Source of the DNA: Streptomyces sp. PsTaAH-137
GTDB taxonomy: Bacteria > Actinomycetota > Actinomycetes > Streptomycetales > Streptomycetaceae
Assembly (NCBI RefSeq): GCF_003259365.1
Contig: NZ_QLLY01000008.1
Location: forward strand, 124,001 to 188,000
Direction of reading: 5' to 3'
Length of the DNA: 64,000 nucleotides
Shown: one piece after another, positions 21,294-30,989 of the stretch
Layout of the letters: each line of letters begins with the position of its first letter
Position numbering within the stretch: the stretch's first letter is position 1
Program-made: the position numbers and the translations under genes
Notes under the pieces: model-generated
Told to the model about the DNA's origin: nothing
Seen by the model: the letters and a program-made list of their open reading frames with translations, nothing else
Databases searched by the model: none

Positions 21294-22214
21294 ATGGCGA
21301 CCCCGACAAGCCCGACATCACACCCCTCGCGCATCCGCGTCGGCTCGGCGCCCGACTCCTGGGGTGTCTGGTTCCCCGACGATCCGCGTCAAGTCCCCTG
21401 GCAGCGCTTTCTCGACGAGGTCGCGGAGGCGGGCTACGAGTGGATCGAGCTGGGCCCGTACGGATATCTGCCCAGCGACGCCCGCACGCTCGCCGAGGAG
21501 ACCGGGCGGCGCGGCCTGAAGGTCTCGGCCGGCACCGTCTTCACCGGGCTGCACCACGGCCCGGCCGTGTGGGAGAAGACCTGGGAGCACGTGGCGTCGA
21601 TCGCCGCGCTGACCCAGGCCATGGGCGCCGAGCATCTCGTCGTCATCCCGTCCTTCTGGCGGGACGACAAGACCGGGCAGGTCCTTGAGGACTCGACGCT
21701 CACCGCCGAGCAGTGGGGGCACCTCGCCGCCCAGACGGAGCGGCTCGCGCGCGAGGTCGGTGACCGGTACGGGCTGCGGCTCGTCTTCCATCCGCACGCC
21801 GACACCCATGTCGACACGGAGGAGAACGTCACCCGCCTCCTCGACGCCACCGACCCCGCCCTCGTGTCGCTGTGCCTGGACACCGGGCACTACGCGTACT
21901 GCGGCGGCGACAGCGTGAAGCTGATCGAGACCTACGGGGAGCGCATCGGCTATCTGCATCTCAAGCAGGTCGATCCGGCCGTTCTCACGGGGGTACGGGC
22001 CGAGGGCACCCCCTTCGGTCCCGCCGTCGCCCAGGGCGTGATGTGCGAACCTCCGCGCGGAGTACCGGAGTTGGAACCGGTGCTCGCGGCGGCCGCCCGG
22101 CTCGACGTCGATCTCTTCGCGATCGTCGAGCAGGACATGTATCCGTGCGATCCGGACCGGCCACTGCCGGTTGCCCGGCGCACGCGGGGCTATCTGAGGT
22201 CGTGCGGGGTGTAG
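21294..22214 (+). CDS. iolE: Inosose dehydratase-like TIM-barrel protein
   Basis: The 306-residue protein belongs to the xylose-isomerase-like TIM-barrel superfamily. The N-terminal motif APDSWGVWFPDD, followed by PWQRFLDEVAEAGYEWIELGP, matches IolE (2-keto-myo-inositol dehydratase). Metal ligands are likely in LVFHPHADTHVDT, SLCLDTGHYAYC and LKQVD. IolE removes water from scyllo-inosose before IolD acts. It is divergent from the iolC operon. Another isomerase of the same superfamily is the alternative. TTGACA (21259-21264) followed 17 bp later by AAGGCT would put the start point at or very near the ATG, so the mRNA may be leaderless. Confidence 0.82.
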   Translation: MATPTSPTSHPSRIRVGSAPDSWGVWFPDDPRQVPWQRFLDEVAEAGYEWIELGPYGYLPSDARTLAEETGRRGLKVSAGTVFTGLHHGPAVWEKTWEHVASIAALTQAMGAEHLVVIPSFWRDDKTGQVLEDSTLTAEQWGHLAAQTERLAREVGDRYGLRLVFHPHADTHVDTEENVTRLLDATDPALVSLCLDTGHYAYCGGDSVKLIETYGERIGYLHLKQVDPAVLTGVRAEGTPFGPAVAQGVMCEPPRGVPELEPVLAAAARLDVDLFAIVEQDMYPCDPDRPLPVARRTRGYLRSCGV

Positions 22215-22226
22215 CAGTATCGGCGG

Positions 22227-23294
22227 ATGAGTTCACGTGCCTCGCGCGCGCCCGGCCCCGCGCGCCCTTCCGTCCGCCCCGCGCGCTGCCCCGACGGCAC
22301 CTGGGAGACCGCGCAGGCCCGCCCGCACGCGAGCCTGCGCCCCGGCGTCATCGGGTACCGCGGTTTCCGGCTCGCCTTCCCCGGGCCGCGCGCCCGTCTG
22401 GAGGCACCGATCGGCGCGGTGACGCTGATGCTGGGGTTCGAGGGCCGGGTGCGGGTCACCGAGGCGACGGGCGGCTGGGTCGGTGTCGGCGGGCAGCGGG
22501 AAGCGGGCGGCGCCCGGCCGGAGGGGCTGCGCTCGGTCGAGTTCTCGTCGGTCCTGTCCGGTCTGACGACCACCCCGGTCCTCGGCGAGCACGACGGCCG
22601 GCTTTCGGGGGTGGAGGTGCTGCTGACCCCGTGGGCCGCCTTCACGATGTTCGGCACCCCGCTGCACGAGCTGTCGGGCTGGCGGGTGGACCCGGACACG
22701 CTGGGAGCGCTCCCTGAAGCCGGGGTGGACGAACTCTCGTACGAGCTGGGGCGGTTGTCGTCCTGGCGGGCCCGGTTCGGGCTCATCGACGAGACGCTGG
22801 GCCGCTGGCTGTCCTCGGGCCCGCGCCCCGCGAGCGGCACCGTGCGGGCCTGGTACGCGCTCACGCACAGCGGCGGCGCCGCACCGGTGAGCCGGATCGC
22901 CGGTCAGGCCGGCTGGAGCGTACGGCACTTGGAGAACCGGTTCCGGGAGCAGATCGGCCTCAGCCCGAAGGCGGCGGCCCGGGTGCTGCGGTTGCAGCGC
23001 GCCCGGCGGCTGCTGTGCGCCGGGTCCAGCCAGGTCGAGACCGCGGCCGCCTGCGGCTACTACGACCAGGCCCATCTGAGCGGCGAGTTCAAGGCGATGA
23101 CCGGCTGCACCCCGCGCGAGTTCTTCCTCGCCCGCGGGGTCCATGTCGACGCGGGCGGGCCGCCCGCCACCGACCGGCTCGCCGGGGAGGCGACGAGCCT
23201 GGTCCTGCGACACGGCCCGCGCACCGGCGGCGCACTGTCGTCCCACTCGTCCTTGCCCGGTGCGTCTTTGTCCAAGACCGCCGGTCACCGCTGA
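22227..23294 (+). CDS. AraC-family transcriptional regulator
   Basis: The 355-residue protein carries a C-terminal double helix-turn-helix: PVSRIAGQAGWSVRHLENRF, then QVETAAACGYYDQAHLSGEF, then MTGCTPREFF. These correspond to the two HTH units and the conserved end of AraC/XylS proteins. The N-terminal 200 residues are cupin-like and probably bind a ligand. It starts 12 nt after iolE and is likely co-transcribed with it, so it may regulate inositol use, but the ligand is unknown. The end has a serine-rich tail. Confidence 0.85.
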   Translation: MSSRASRAPGPARPSVRPARCPDGTWETAQARPHASLRPGVIGYRGFRLAFPGPRARLEAPIGAVTLMLGFEGRVRVTEATGGWVGVGGQREAGGARPEGLRSVEFSSVLSGLTTTPVLGEHDGRLSGVEVLLTPWAAFTMFGTPLHELSGWRVDPDTLGALPEAGVDELSYELGRLSSWRARFGLIDETLGRWLSSGPRPASGTVRAWYALTHSGGAAPVSRIAGQAGWSVRHLENRFREQIGLSPKAAARVLRLQRARRLLCAGSSQVETAAACGYYDQAHLSGEFKAMTGCTPREFFLARGVHVDAGGPPATDRLAGEATSLVLRHGPRTGGALSSHSSLPGASLSKTAGHR

Positions 23295-23659
23295 GGCACG
23301 CTTGTCCCTTCGGGCCTACATGGCCGGGGGATGCGGGGAACGGTGGGCCGGGCCCGGTGTACGGGGGTGCCCCCTGCTCGGACATGGGTGCGAGTCGGGG
23401 ACGGGCCCGGCCTGCCGCGCGACCGCTCCTCCCCGTTCCGCGCCGGTGCATGCGCCGTCACAGCGCCCCCTTTGCATCACTCCCGTCACAAACGCCCCTC
23501 TACTGTCACGCTTGTCCGCCCTACGCGGGTTCTGCGTCACAGGCGTCCCACAGCCCCTCCCTCCTGCTCCGCGCCCGTCGTTCTCCGGGCACAAGGTGAG
23601 TGATCACCGGCGGCCACCCCCGAGCCGCCGGGCGACACCCGCCAGGGAAGGAGCCACTG
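23295..23659. other. 365-bp intergenic region before the small HTH gene
   Basis: No gene is evident. The part from 23455 to 23570 has GTCAC several times (for example CCCGTCACAAACG, CTGTCACGC, GCGTCACAGG), spaced 20-45 bp apart on the same strand. That could be direct-repeat binding sites, possibly for the HTH protein that follows. GGAAGGAG precedes its start. Confidence 0.4.
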
Positions 23660-23851
23660 ATGGCCGACCGCAGGCTCTGGTCGTACAAGGAGATCGCCGC
23701 GCACATCCGCGTGCAGCCCGACACCGTGCGCTCGTACCGCAAGCACGGCCTGCTGCCCCCGCCGGACCACGTCGAGAGCGGCAAGCCCTACTGGTACGCC
23801 GACACCGTCCGGGCCTGGGTCGCCGCCCGCCCCCGCAACCGCGGCCGCTAG
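23660..23851 (+). CDS. Small MerR/excisionase-like helix-turn-helix protein
   Basis: The 63-residue protein begins at an ATG preceded by GGAAGGAG. It is a single winged-helix unit: LWSYKEIAAHIRVQPDTVRS is the HTH, followed by YRKHGLLPPPD and a wing PYWYADTVRAWVA. The layout is that of excisionase, AlpA or BldC-like DNA-binding proteins without a ligand domain. It has no phage neighbours, so a host regulatory role is more likely than excision. It is convergent with the ABC exporter. Confidence 0.75.
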   Translation: MADRRLWSYKEIAAHIRVQPDTVRSYRKHGLLPPPDHVESGKPYWYADTVRAWVAARPRNRGR

Positions 23852-23862
23852 CGGGCTGCTTC

Positions 23863-26800
23863 TCAGGCGGGGATCACCCCGTCGTCGTACGCGGACCAGA
23901 GCGCGGCGTAGGGTCCGCCGGCCGTGACGAGTTCCTCGTGCGGGCCGTCCTCCACGAGGCGGCCCCCTTCCAGGACGAGGACGCGGTCCGCCCGGGCCGC
24001 CGTCGTCAGCCGGTGCGCGACGACGATCGTGGTGGGGGCGGCCGTCGCCGCCTCCACCGCGCGCCCCACCGCCGCCTCCGTGGCCAGGTCGAGCGCGGCG
24101 GTCGCCTCGTCGAGGAGCATCAGGTCGGGGCGGATGAGCCGGGCCCGGGCCAGCGCGATCAGCTGGCGCTGGCCCGCGGAGAGGTTCCGGCCGCGCTCGG
24201 TGAGCCGGTGTCCGTAGCCCTCGGGCAGGCCCGCGATCATCCGGTGCGCGCCGACCTCCTCGACGGCCGCCCGCACCTCCGCGTCGGAGGCGCCGGGACG
24301 CCCGTAGGCGATGGCGTCGCGCACGGTCCCGCCGAAGAGGTACGCCTCCTGCGGGACGAGCCCGATCCGGCTGCGGTAGGCGACGCCGTCCATCGCACGC
24401 AGGTCCACGGAGTCGATCTCGACGGCGCCGCCGGTCGGCAGATACATCCGGGCGACCAGCTTGAGCAGGGTCGACTTGCCCGCGCCGGTCGTGCCGACGA
24501 CGGCGACCGTCTCCCCCGCGCCGATCCGCGCGCTGACGCCGTCGAGCGCCCGCTCGGCGCCGCCGTCGTACGCGTACCGCAGGTCCTTCAGCACCACCTC
24601 GCCGCGCATCCGTCCCGCGCTGCCGAAGGCGGGCAGCGGCAGCGGGCGGTGCGGTTCGGTGACCGTGGGCCGCTCGCGCAGCAGTTCGCGGCAGCGGCCG
24701 AGGCCGACGCGGGCCCGCTGATAGCTGTCGAGGAGCTGCGAGGCGTTGCGGATCGGGCCGAAGACGAGGCCGACGTAGAGCAGGAAGGCGACGACGGTGC
24801 CGGTGCTGGCCGCGCCGTCGGCGACCCGCCACGCGCCGACGCCGAGGATGAGGGCGGTGGTGGCGTCGGAGAGGAACTCCACGGCGGAGAAGAACCAGGC
24901 GAGCGAGCGCTGGGAGCGCATCTGGAGGGTCCGCTGCTCCTCGGCGAGGACGTGGAAGCGGGCGGCGCTGCGGTCCTGCCTGCGGTACGCCTGGGTGACC
25001 CGCACCCCGTCGATGGCCTCCTGGAACGCGCTGTTGAGCTCGCCGAGCTGGGTACGGGCGCGGTCGTAGCGGCGCTTGGAGACGCGCCCGTACCACCAGC
25101 AGGCGACGGCGAGCACGGGCACGACGGCGAGGACCGTGAGGGCCAGGCCGGTGTCGAGGGCGAACATCAGCGCGAGGACGCCGGTGAACAGCAGGACGCT
25201 GACGGCGGAGTCGAGCAGCCCGTTCTGCAGGAATTCGCCGATCGCGGCGACGTCGCTGACCATGCGGGTGACGGCCGCGCCGCCGGACTCCCGCTCGAAG
25301 TAGTCGAGGCCGAGCCGCTGGAGGTGGGCGAACATCTTGACGCGCAGCTCGTACAGGATCCGCTCACCGGTCCTGGCGATGGCCCGCATCTCGCCTGCGA
25401 ACACGAGCCAGTTCGCGACGGCGGTGGCGAGCAGGGCGCCCGCGACGACGGTGAGCGCGGCTCCGTCGTGGCGCCGCACCCCGAGGTCGATCGCGGCGCT
25501 GACCAGGCGCGGCGCGAGCATCAGCAGGGCGGTGTCGGCGAGCAGGAGCAGCCCGATAACGAGCAGCCTGGCCCGGTGGGGGCGCAGCAGCTGGCCCAGG
25601 GTGAAGTCGGGGTCGGCGGCGCGGGCGCGGGCCTCGTCGACCTCGGGGTCGCGCGCGGGTACGCCGTCGGGCGCGGGCCGCTCGGCCGACGCCGTGGCGG
25701 GTCCCGCGGGTACGGGTTCCGCGCCGGTCTCCTCCCGCAGCTCCCCCAGCATCAGCTCGCGGTAGCGGGGGCAGCGGGCGGTGAGTTCGTCGTGGGTGCC
25801 GGTGTCGAGGACGCGGCCCGCCTCCAGGACGGCGATGCGGTCGGCGAGGCGGAGGGTGGAGCGGCGGTGGGCGACGAGCAGGACGGTGCGGCCCGCCAGC
25901 TGTTCGCGCAGGGAGGCGAGGACGGCCGCCTCGACCTTCGGGTCCACGGCGGAGGTGGCGTCGTCCAGGACGAGGACGCGCGGGTCGGTGATCAGCACCC
26001 GGGCGAGCGCCAGCCGTTGCCGCTGTCCGCCGGACAGGGTCAGGCCCTGGGCGCCGAGCACGGTGTCGTAGCCGTCGGGCAGGGCGCGGACGAACCCGTC
26101 GGCCTGCGCGGCCTCGGCGGCGGCGTGCACCTCGGCGTCGGTGGCGTCGGGGCGGCCGAAGCGGATGGTGTCGCGCACGCTCTCGGAGAACAGCAGGCTC
26201 TCCTCGAAGGCGATGCCGACGGCCTCGCGCAGGGAGTCGAGCCGCAGTTCCCGTACGTCGGTGAGCGCGCCGCCGGATCCGATCCGCACGGCGCCGGAGT
26301 CGGCGTCGTACAGCCGCGCGAGCAGCGCGCCGACGGTGGACTTGCCGGAGCCGGAGCCGCCGACCAGGGCGAGGACCTCGCCGGGGGCGATGGTGAGGTC
26401 GAGGCCGTCGAGGGCGGGGGCGGCATGGGACGCGCCGGGTTCGTGGGCGAAGGTGACGTTCTCGAAGGCGACGCCGAGCGGCCCGTCGGGGACGTCGGTG
26501 GCGTCGGGCCGTTGGCTCACCTCCACTTCGGCGTCGGCGAGTTCAAAGATCCGTACGAGTCCTGAACGGGCCTCCTGGGCCTGTCCGACCATGGTGGAGA
26601 GCATCCGGACCGGGCCCATCATCGCGGCCAGGTAGGTGGTGAAGGCGACGAAGGTGCCGAGGGTGATGTCGCCGCGCACGGCGAGCCAGCCGCCGAGCAG
26701 GATGACGCCGAAGCGGGCGGTGCCGGGGAGCAGTTCGCCGAGCAGTCCCGCGTAGCGGGCGGCGAGGTAGCGGCGGTGCACGCGGGCGGCGAACAGGCGG

Positions 26801-27504
26801 CGGGCCAGTCCGGCGTAGCGCTCGGTCTCGGCGTTCTCCTGGGCGAAGCCCTTGACGACGCGGACGCCCGCGATGTTGGACTCGACGGCCTCGGACGTCT
26901 CTCCGGTGCGCTCCTGGACGGCGCGGTCGGCGGGGTAGATCCGGTCCCGCGAGTGCCGGGCCAGCAGCAGCATCGGCGGGACGACGGCGAGGGCCACGCA
27001 GGCGAGCAGCGGGGAGAGGACGAGCATCACGCCGAGGGTGAGCAGCAGCGTCAGGCCGTTCTGCGCGAGCAGGGGGAGCGAGCCGGTGAGGTCGCGCACC
27101 ACGGCGACGTCGTTCACGGCGCGGCTGAGGACGTCGCCGGAGCGCAGGCGGTCCAGGCGGCGGCCGTCGATGCGCTGGATCGCGTCGTGCAGGAGCAGGC
27201 GCAGGTCGCGCTCGACGCCCCACTGGATCTTCCCGGCCCACCAGCGGCGGACCCAGGACGCGGCGAACTGGGCTGCCGCCACGGTCAGGAGCAGGGTGAT
27301 CCAGGGGGCGGCTTCGTCTTTCCCTCCAACAATGACTCCGTCGACGACCCGGCGGATGATCAAGGGGGCCGCGGTGGTGAGGGCGACTCCGGCGACGGCG
27401 CCCAGGCAGGCCAGGACCACGGCCCGGGGCCTGGCCCAGCACATCCCGGCGAACCGGCGCAGCCACTCCGGCCCCGCCGGTTTCCCTTTGTCCCCGGTCC
27501 CCAT
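23863..27504 (-). CDS. Double ABC exporter (TMD-NBD-TMD-NBD in one chain)
   Basis: The 1213-residue protein is two half-exporters in tandem. Half 1 has an ABC-type exporter membrane domain (about 20-310), Walker A GGSGSGKST (about 380), signature LSGGQRQR and Walker B VLVLDDATSAVD. A linker rich in Pro/Ala/Glu follows, then half 2 with its membrane domain (about 640-910), Walker A GTTGAGKST (about 1000), signature LSAGQRQL and Walker B LMLLDEATAALD. In half 1 the Walker B glutamate is replaced by Asp (LDDATSAVD), whereas half 2 keeps Glu, so site 1 is probably degenerate, as in many heterodimeric exporters. Substrate unknown, drug or lipid likely. The start is the ATG at MGTGDKGK; GTG starts upstream are possible. 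Confidence 0.88.
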   Translation of the reverse strand: MGTGDKGKPAGPEWLRRFAGMCWARPRAVVLACLGAVAGVALTTAAPLIIRRVVDGVIVGGKDEAAPWITLLLTVAAAQFAASWVRRWWAGKIQWGVERDLRLLLHDAIQRIDGRRLDRLRSGDVLSRAVNDVAVVRDLTGSLPLLAQNGLTLLLTLGVMLVLSPLLACVALAVVPPMLLLARHSRDRIYPADRAVQERTGETSEAVESNIAGVRVVKGFAQENAETERYAGLARRLFAARVHRRYLAARYAGLLGELLPGTARFGVILLGGWLAVRGDITLGTFVAFTTYLAAMMGPVRMLSTMVGQAQEARSGLVRIFELADAEVEVSQRPDATDVPDGPLGVAFENVTFAHEPGASHAAPALDGLDLTIAPGEVLALVGGSGSGKSTVGALLARLYDADSGAVRIGSGGALTDVRELRLDSLREAVGIAFEESLLFSESVRDTIRFGRPDATDAEVHAAAEAAQADGFVRALPDGYDTVLGAQGLTLSGGQRQRLALARVLITDPRVLVLDDATSAVDPKVEAAVLASLREQLAGRTVLLVAHRRSTLRLADRIAVLEAGRVLDTGTHDELTARCPRYRELMLGELREETGAEPVPAGPATASAERPAPDGVPARDPEVDEARARAADPDFTLGQLLRPHRARLLVIGLLLLADTALLMLAPRLVSAAIDLGVRRHDGAALTVVAGALLATAVANWLVFAGEMRAIARTGERILYELRVKMFAHLQRLGLDYFERESGGAAVTRMVSDVAAIGEFLQNGLLDSAVSVLLFTGVLALMFALDTGLALTVLAVVPVLAVACWWYGRVSKRRYDRARTQLGELNSAFQEAIDGVRVTQAYRRQDRSAARFHVLAEEQRTLQMRSQRSLAWFFSAVEFLSDATTALILGVGAWRVADGAASTGTVVAFLLYVGLVFGPIRNASQLLDSYQRARVGLGRCRELLRERPTVTEPHRPLPLPAFGSAGRMRGEVVLKDLRYAYDGGAERALDGVSARIGAGETVAVVGTTGAGKSTLLKLVARMYLPTGGAVEIDSVDLRAMDGVAYRSRIGLVPQEAYLFGGTVRDAIAYGRPGASDAEVRAAVEEVGAHRMIAGLPEGYGHRLTERGRNLSAGQRQLIALARARLIRPDLMLLDEATAALDLATEAAVGRAVEAATAAPTTIVVAHRLTTAARADRVLVLEGGRLVEDGPHEELVTAGGPYAALWSAYDDGVIPA

Positions 27505-27624
27505 TTTCCGCCCCGCCTCTCCACCATCCACCAACCCAAACCGAACCAACCTGGCAGCCACCCCGACCCCCGGGCAACCGATTTATGGCTGGTCACGCGC
27601 GGCTCTCGCCGTGGCTGGTCGCGC

Positions 27625-27660
27625 CTCAGGGGCGCGGGGAACTGCGCGAGAAGCGGCCAC
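27625..27660 (+). repeat. Single interspersed repeat copy
   Basis: One forward copy, CAGGGGCGCGGGGAACTGCG followed by CGAGAAGCGGCCACC, lies between the ABC exporter and alcohol dehydrogenase genes. A short inverted partner, GTGGCTGGTCGCGCCTC, precedes it at 27611. Confidence 0.85.
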
Positions 27661-27666
27661 CGGCCG

Positions 27667-28713
27667 TCAGCCGAGCGACGGGTCCACCACAGTCACCCCC
27701 GACCCCAGCACCCCGCCCTCCCCCATCGCGGCCAACACCCGCCCGGCAGACCCCAACCCCACCACCGACGTCACCAACAACTCCGGCCGGACAACCCCGC
27801 CCCGCACAAGCTCCAGCATCCCCGGATAGGCATGCGCGGCCATCCCATGGCTCCCCAGCATCTCCAGCTCCAAGGCCACCACCCGCCCCATCGGCACCAC
27901 AGGATCCTCGGCCAGCAGCCCCACCTGCACATGCCGCCCCCGCCGCCGCAACGACCCCACCGACGCCGCACACGTCACCCCGGACCCCAACGCGTCCAGC
28001 GACAGATGCGCCCCGCCCCCGGTCAGCTCCCGCACGGCCCCGGCCACATCCCCGACGGCCCCGGCGTCGACACAGGCGACGGCACCGAAACGACGGGCCA
28101 GTTCCAGCGCCCCGGCGGAGACGTCCACGGCCACCACCCGCGCCCCGGCCGCCGCCGCGATCATCACGGCGGAGAGCCCGACGCCCCCGCACCCGTGCAC
28201 GGCCACGAACTCCCCGGCGGCGACCCGCCCCTGCTGCACCACGGCCCGGTAGGCGGTGGCGAACCGGCAGCCGAGCGATGCGGCCGTGGTGAACTCCATG
28301 TCCTCCGGTACCGCCACGAGGTTCACGTCGGCATGGTCCAGGGCCACGTACTCGGCGAAGGAACCCCAGTGGGTGAATCCGGGCTGTGTCTGCCGCTCGC
28401 ACACCTGCTGGTCCCCGGCGGCGCAGGCCGCGCACCGCCCGCAGGCGCACACGAACGGCACGGTCACCCGCTCCCCGACGCGCCATCCGCGGACGTCGGC
28501 GCCGACCTCGGCCACGACCCCGGCCAGCTCGTGCCCGGGCACGTGCGGGAGCACGATGTCCGGGTCGTGCCCCATCCAGCCGTGCCAGTCGCTGCGGCAC
28601 ACCCCGGTCGCCGCCACCTTCACCACGACGCCGTGCGGCGCGGCGACCGGATCCGGCACCTGGCGCACCTCGGCCTGCTCCCCGAACCGTTCAAAGACAA
28701 CTGCGCGCATCAT
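27667..28713 (-). CDS. Zinc-dependent alcohol dehydrogenase (medium-chain)
   Basis: The 348-residue protein has both zinc sites. Catalytic ligands are in TGVCRSDWHG and PHVPGHELAG. The four structural cysteines are in CACGRCAACAAGDQQVC. The NAD(P) motif VHGCGGVGLSAVMIA follows, with an acidic residue (AVDVS) at the end of the second strand suggesting NAD. It reversibly oxidises an alcohol in the cytoplasm; the substrate is not determined. Two ATG codons in tandem (28713 and 28710) follow GGAGAGGGTGGA; either may be used. Confidence 0.88.
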   Translation of the reverse strand: MMRAVVFERFGEQAEVRQVPDPVAAPHGVVVKVAATGVCRSDWHGWMGHDPDIVLPHVPGHELAGVVAEVGADVRGWRVGERVTVPFVCACGRCAACAAGDQQVCERQTQPGFTHWGSFAEYVALDHADVNLVAVPEDMEFTTAASLGCRFATAYRAVVQQGRVAAGEFVAVHGCGGVGLSAVMIAAAAGARVVAVDVSAGALELARRFGAVACVDAGAVGDVAGAVRELTGGGAHLSLDALGSGVTCAASVGSLRRRGRHVQVGLLAEDPVVPMGRVVALELEMLGSHGMAAHAYPGMLELVRGGVVRPELLVTSVVGLGSAGRVLAAMGEGGVLGSGVTVVDPSLG

Positions 28714-28752
28714 GCGTCCACCCTCTCCGCCGGCCGATGATCCGTCACCCCC

Positions 28753-29970
28753 TCACCAGGACTCGGCCCCCTTCACCGGCCCCTGCGGCAGCGCCCGCTC
28801 CCCCTTGCCGGCCCGCAGCTTCAGCCCGAGCAGCGGGAACACCAGTACGGAGACCATGGCGGCGCCGACCAGAGCGGCCGCCACGTCCGTGGGCAGCGCG
28901 CCGTCCTCCACTCCGATGGTGGTGATGGCGACGACGAGCGGCAGCGCGGTCGAGGAGAAGACGGTGAGGGCGAGCCGGTCGCGGCCGATCAGGTCGGCCG
29001 GCGCGAGGGCGTACACCGGCAGGCCGCGCACCACCAGGAACAGGACGAGGAAGACCGGGAGCAGGAGCAGCGCGGTGCCGCCGTCCAGCAGCGCCTTCAG
29101 GTCGAACTCGATCCCGGTGACGACGAAGAAGACCGGCACCAGGAACCCGAAGCCCATCGCCTCGACCTTGCCGAGGACCTCGTCGGCACTCTCGGGCGCG
29201 GCGCCGTGCAGCACGAGGCGGACGATCATCCCGGCGGCGAACGCCCCGAGCAGCGTGTCCACGCCGAGCGCCTGCGAGAGGCCGAGCATCAGCGCGAGCA
29301 GCAGCACCACCAGCCGTACCGCGAACTGTCCGCTGCTGTGCAGGGTCTTCGCGATGACCCGCGAGAACCACGGCGGCCGCGGCCGCATCGCCCACAGCAC
29401 GGCGAGGGCGGTGAGCACGGCGAAGGCCAGCAGGAGCAGCGCCGAGTCGAGCGGCGAGCGCCCGCTGAGCAGCAGCGCCATGGCGATGATCGGCCCGAAC
29501 TCGCCGACCGCGCCGAACGCCATCAGCACGGAACCGAAGCGCGAGTGCAGGTCCCCGGAGTCGCGCAGGACGGGGAGGATGGTTCCCAGGGCCGTACTGG
29601 TGAGGGCCGTGCCGATGTAGACGCCCTTGGCGTACGACCAGTCGGCGAGCGCGATGGCCAGGAGGAGCCCGACGGCGAGCGCGACGATCCAGGCCCAGAC
29701 GGACCGTTTCAGGGTGCCGCCGCGGATCTTGTCGAACTCGATCTCGTACCCGGCGAGAAAGATGAGCATGGCGAGCCCGAGGTCGGACAGGGTGTCCACG
29801 ACCTGCCCGTGGCTGGTGGCCCAGCCCAGCGCGTCGGGGCCGACCAGGATGCCGAGCAGGATCTCGAAGATCACCAGCGGGACGGGCAGCCAGCGCCCGG
29901 CGCCGTAGGCCAGGAGCGGTGCCAGGACCGCGATGACCATGATCAGAATGAGCGTCCCGGGCTGCGACAT
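28753..29970 (-). CDS. CPA2-family cation/proton antiporter
   Basis: The 405-residue protein has about twelve hydrophobic helices and the features of Na+/H+ exchanger family members (PF00999). These include LVIFEILLGILVGPDALG near the start, LAMLIFLAGYEIEFD, and the paired acidic region around GAVGEFGPIIAM. There is no C-terminal TrkA-N or universal-stress domain, so it is a transport domain alone. It is 39 bp upstream of the alcohol dehydrogenase gene, probably the same transcript. The cation cannot be assigned. Confidence 0.87.
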   Translation of the reverse strand: MSQPGTLILIMVIAVLAPLLAYGAGRWLPVPLVIFEILLGILVGPDALGWATSHGQVVDTLSDLGLAMLIFLAGYEIEFDKIRGGTLKRSVWAWIVALAVGLLLAIALADWSYAKGVYIGTALTSTALGTILPVLRDSGDLHSRFGSVLMAFGAVGEFGPIIAMALLLSGRSPLDSALLLLAFAVLTALAVLWAMRPRPPWFSRVIAKTLHSSGQFAVRLVVLLLALMLGLSQALGVDTLLGAFAAGMIVRLVLHGAAPESADEVLGKVEAMGFGFLVPVFFVVTGIEFDLKALLDGGTALLLLPVFLVLFLVVRGLPVYALAPADLIGRDRLALTVFSSTALPLVVAITTIGVEDGALPTDVAAALVGAAMVSVLVFPLLGLKLRAGKGERALPQGPVKGAESW

Positions 29971-30044
29971 AGCGGCTGTCTACCATAAGATTCCGACAAA
30001 TCACCCGTAAGCACTGTCAGTTGCAGGGAAGTCGGAGGACCACC

Positions 30045-30989
30045 GTGGCGAACCACCAGCCCTCCGGGGCACCGCAGGCGCGGATCCCGCAGCAGCCCGC
30101 GCCGCCCGGACCCCAGATCCGCAGCGGGCTGTGGCGGCGCTGTCTGTGGGGCGGCCTTGCGCTGTGGGTGCTGACGGCGGTGGTCACGTACGCCACGAAG
30201 AACACCACCCTGCTGCCCACCCTCATCCTGCTCGGCAGCTTCCTGGTTCCGGCGGTCTTCGTCCTGTGGGCGTACGAGCGTCACGGCCGCGACCTGGGCG
30301 TGAACCTGATCCTGGGCTGCTTCCTGATCGGCGGCATCCTCGGCGTGCTCGGGGCCTCGGTCATGGAGTACTACCTCGTCCACCCCTCCCTCTGGATGTT
30401 CGTCGGGGTCGGCCTGATCGAGGAAGCGGTCAAGCTGGCCGCGCTGGTGTACGTACTCCACCGCCATCCGCGCGTCAGCGGGCTGCGCGCCGGTCTGATC
30501 CTGGGCGCCACGGTCGGCTTCGGCTTCGCGGCGTTCGAGAGCGCGGGCTACGCGTTCAACGCGGCGGTCACCATGAAGGGCATCGACCTGCGCTCGCTCC
30601 TGGAGACGGAGGTGCTGCGCGGGCTGCTCGCCCCGTTCGGCCACGGCCTGTGGACGGCGATCTCCGGCGCGGTGCTGCTCTCCTTCCGCAAGCCCAACGG
30701 CCGCTACCGCTTCGCCGGCCCGGTGATCCTCACGTACCTCGGCGTCTCCCTGCTGCACGCCCTGTGGGACTCGATGCACGGCATCGCCCTGTGGCTGGTG
30801 GTCCGGCTGACCACGTCGGACCTGGACCGCAGCCTCTTCGCGCAGGGGTACATCCCGGAGCCGACCGACTCCCAGAAGCATCTCTTCACGTTGTTCTCGA
30901 TCGGCGGGCTCGTCCTCGTCTCGCTCCTCGGACTCGCCTGGGCGCGTTCGCTCGCACGGCGCGATCCTTCTTGGAAAAATACCCCCTAG
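30045..30989 (+). CDS. PrsW-family intramembrane metalloprotease-like protein
   Basis: The 314-residue protein starts at a GTG with GGAGGA 6 nt upstream. It has about eight hydrophobic helices and the family motifs: GLIEEAVKLAAL (EExxK), FAAFESAGYAF (FExxxY), and a histidine pair in LAPFGHGLWTA and LLHALWDSMHG. These line up with the catalytic Glu/His residues of PrsW proteases, which in Bacillus cleave an anti-sigma factor. The target here is unknown. The end of the gene overlaps the copZ promoter and CsoR-type box. Confidence 0.85.
   Translation: MANHQPSGAPQARIPQQPAPPGPQIRSGLWRRCLWGGLALWVLTAVVTYATKNTTLLPTLILLGSFLVPAVFVLWAYERHGRDLGVNLILGCFLIGGILGVLGASVMEYYLVHPSLWMFVGVGLIEEAVKLAALVYVLHRHPRVSGLRAGLILGATVGFGFAAFESAGYAFNAAVTMKGIDLRSLLETEVLRGLLAPFGHGLWTAISGAVLLSFRKPNGRYRFAGPVILTYLGVSLLHALWDSMHGIALWLVVRLTTSDLDRSLFAQGYIPEPTDSQKHLFTLFSIGGLVLVSLLGLAWARSLARRDPSWKNTP

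Noticed and set aside
23660..23851. Excisionase of an integrated element
   Set aside because: No integrase, attachment-site repeat or phage gene is nearby, so a host HTH regulator is more likely.
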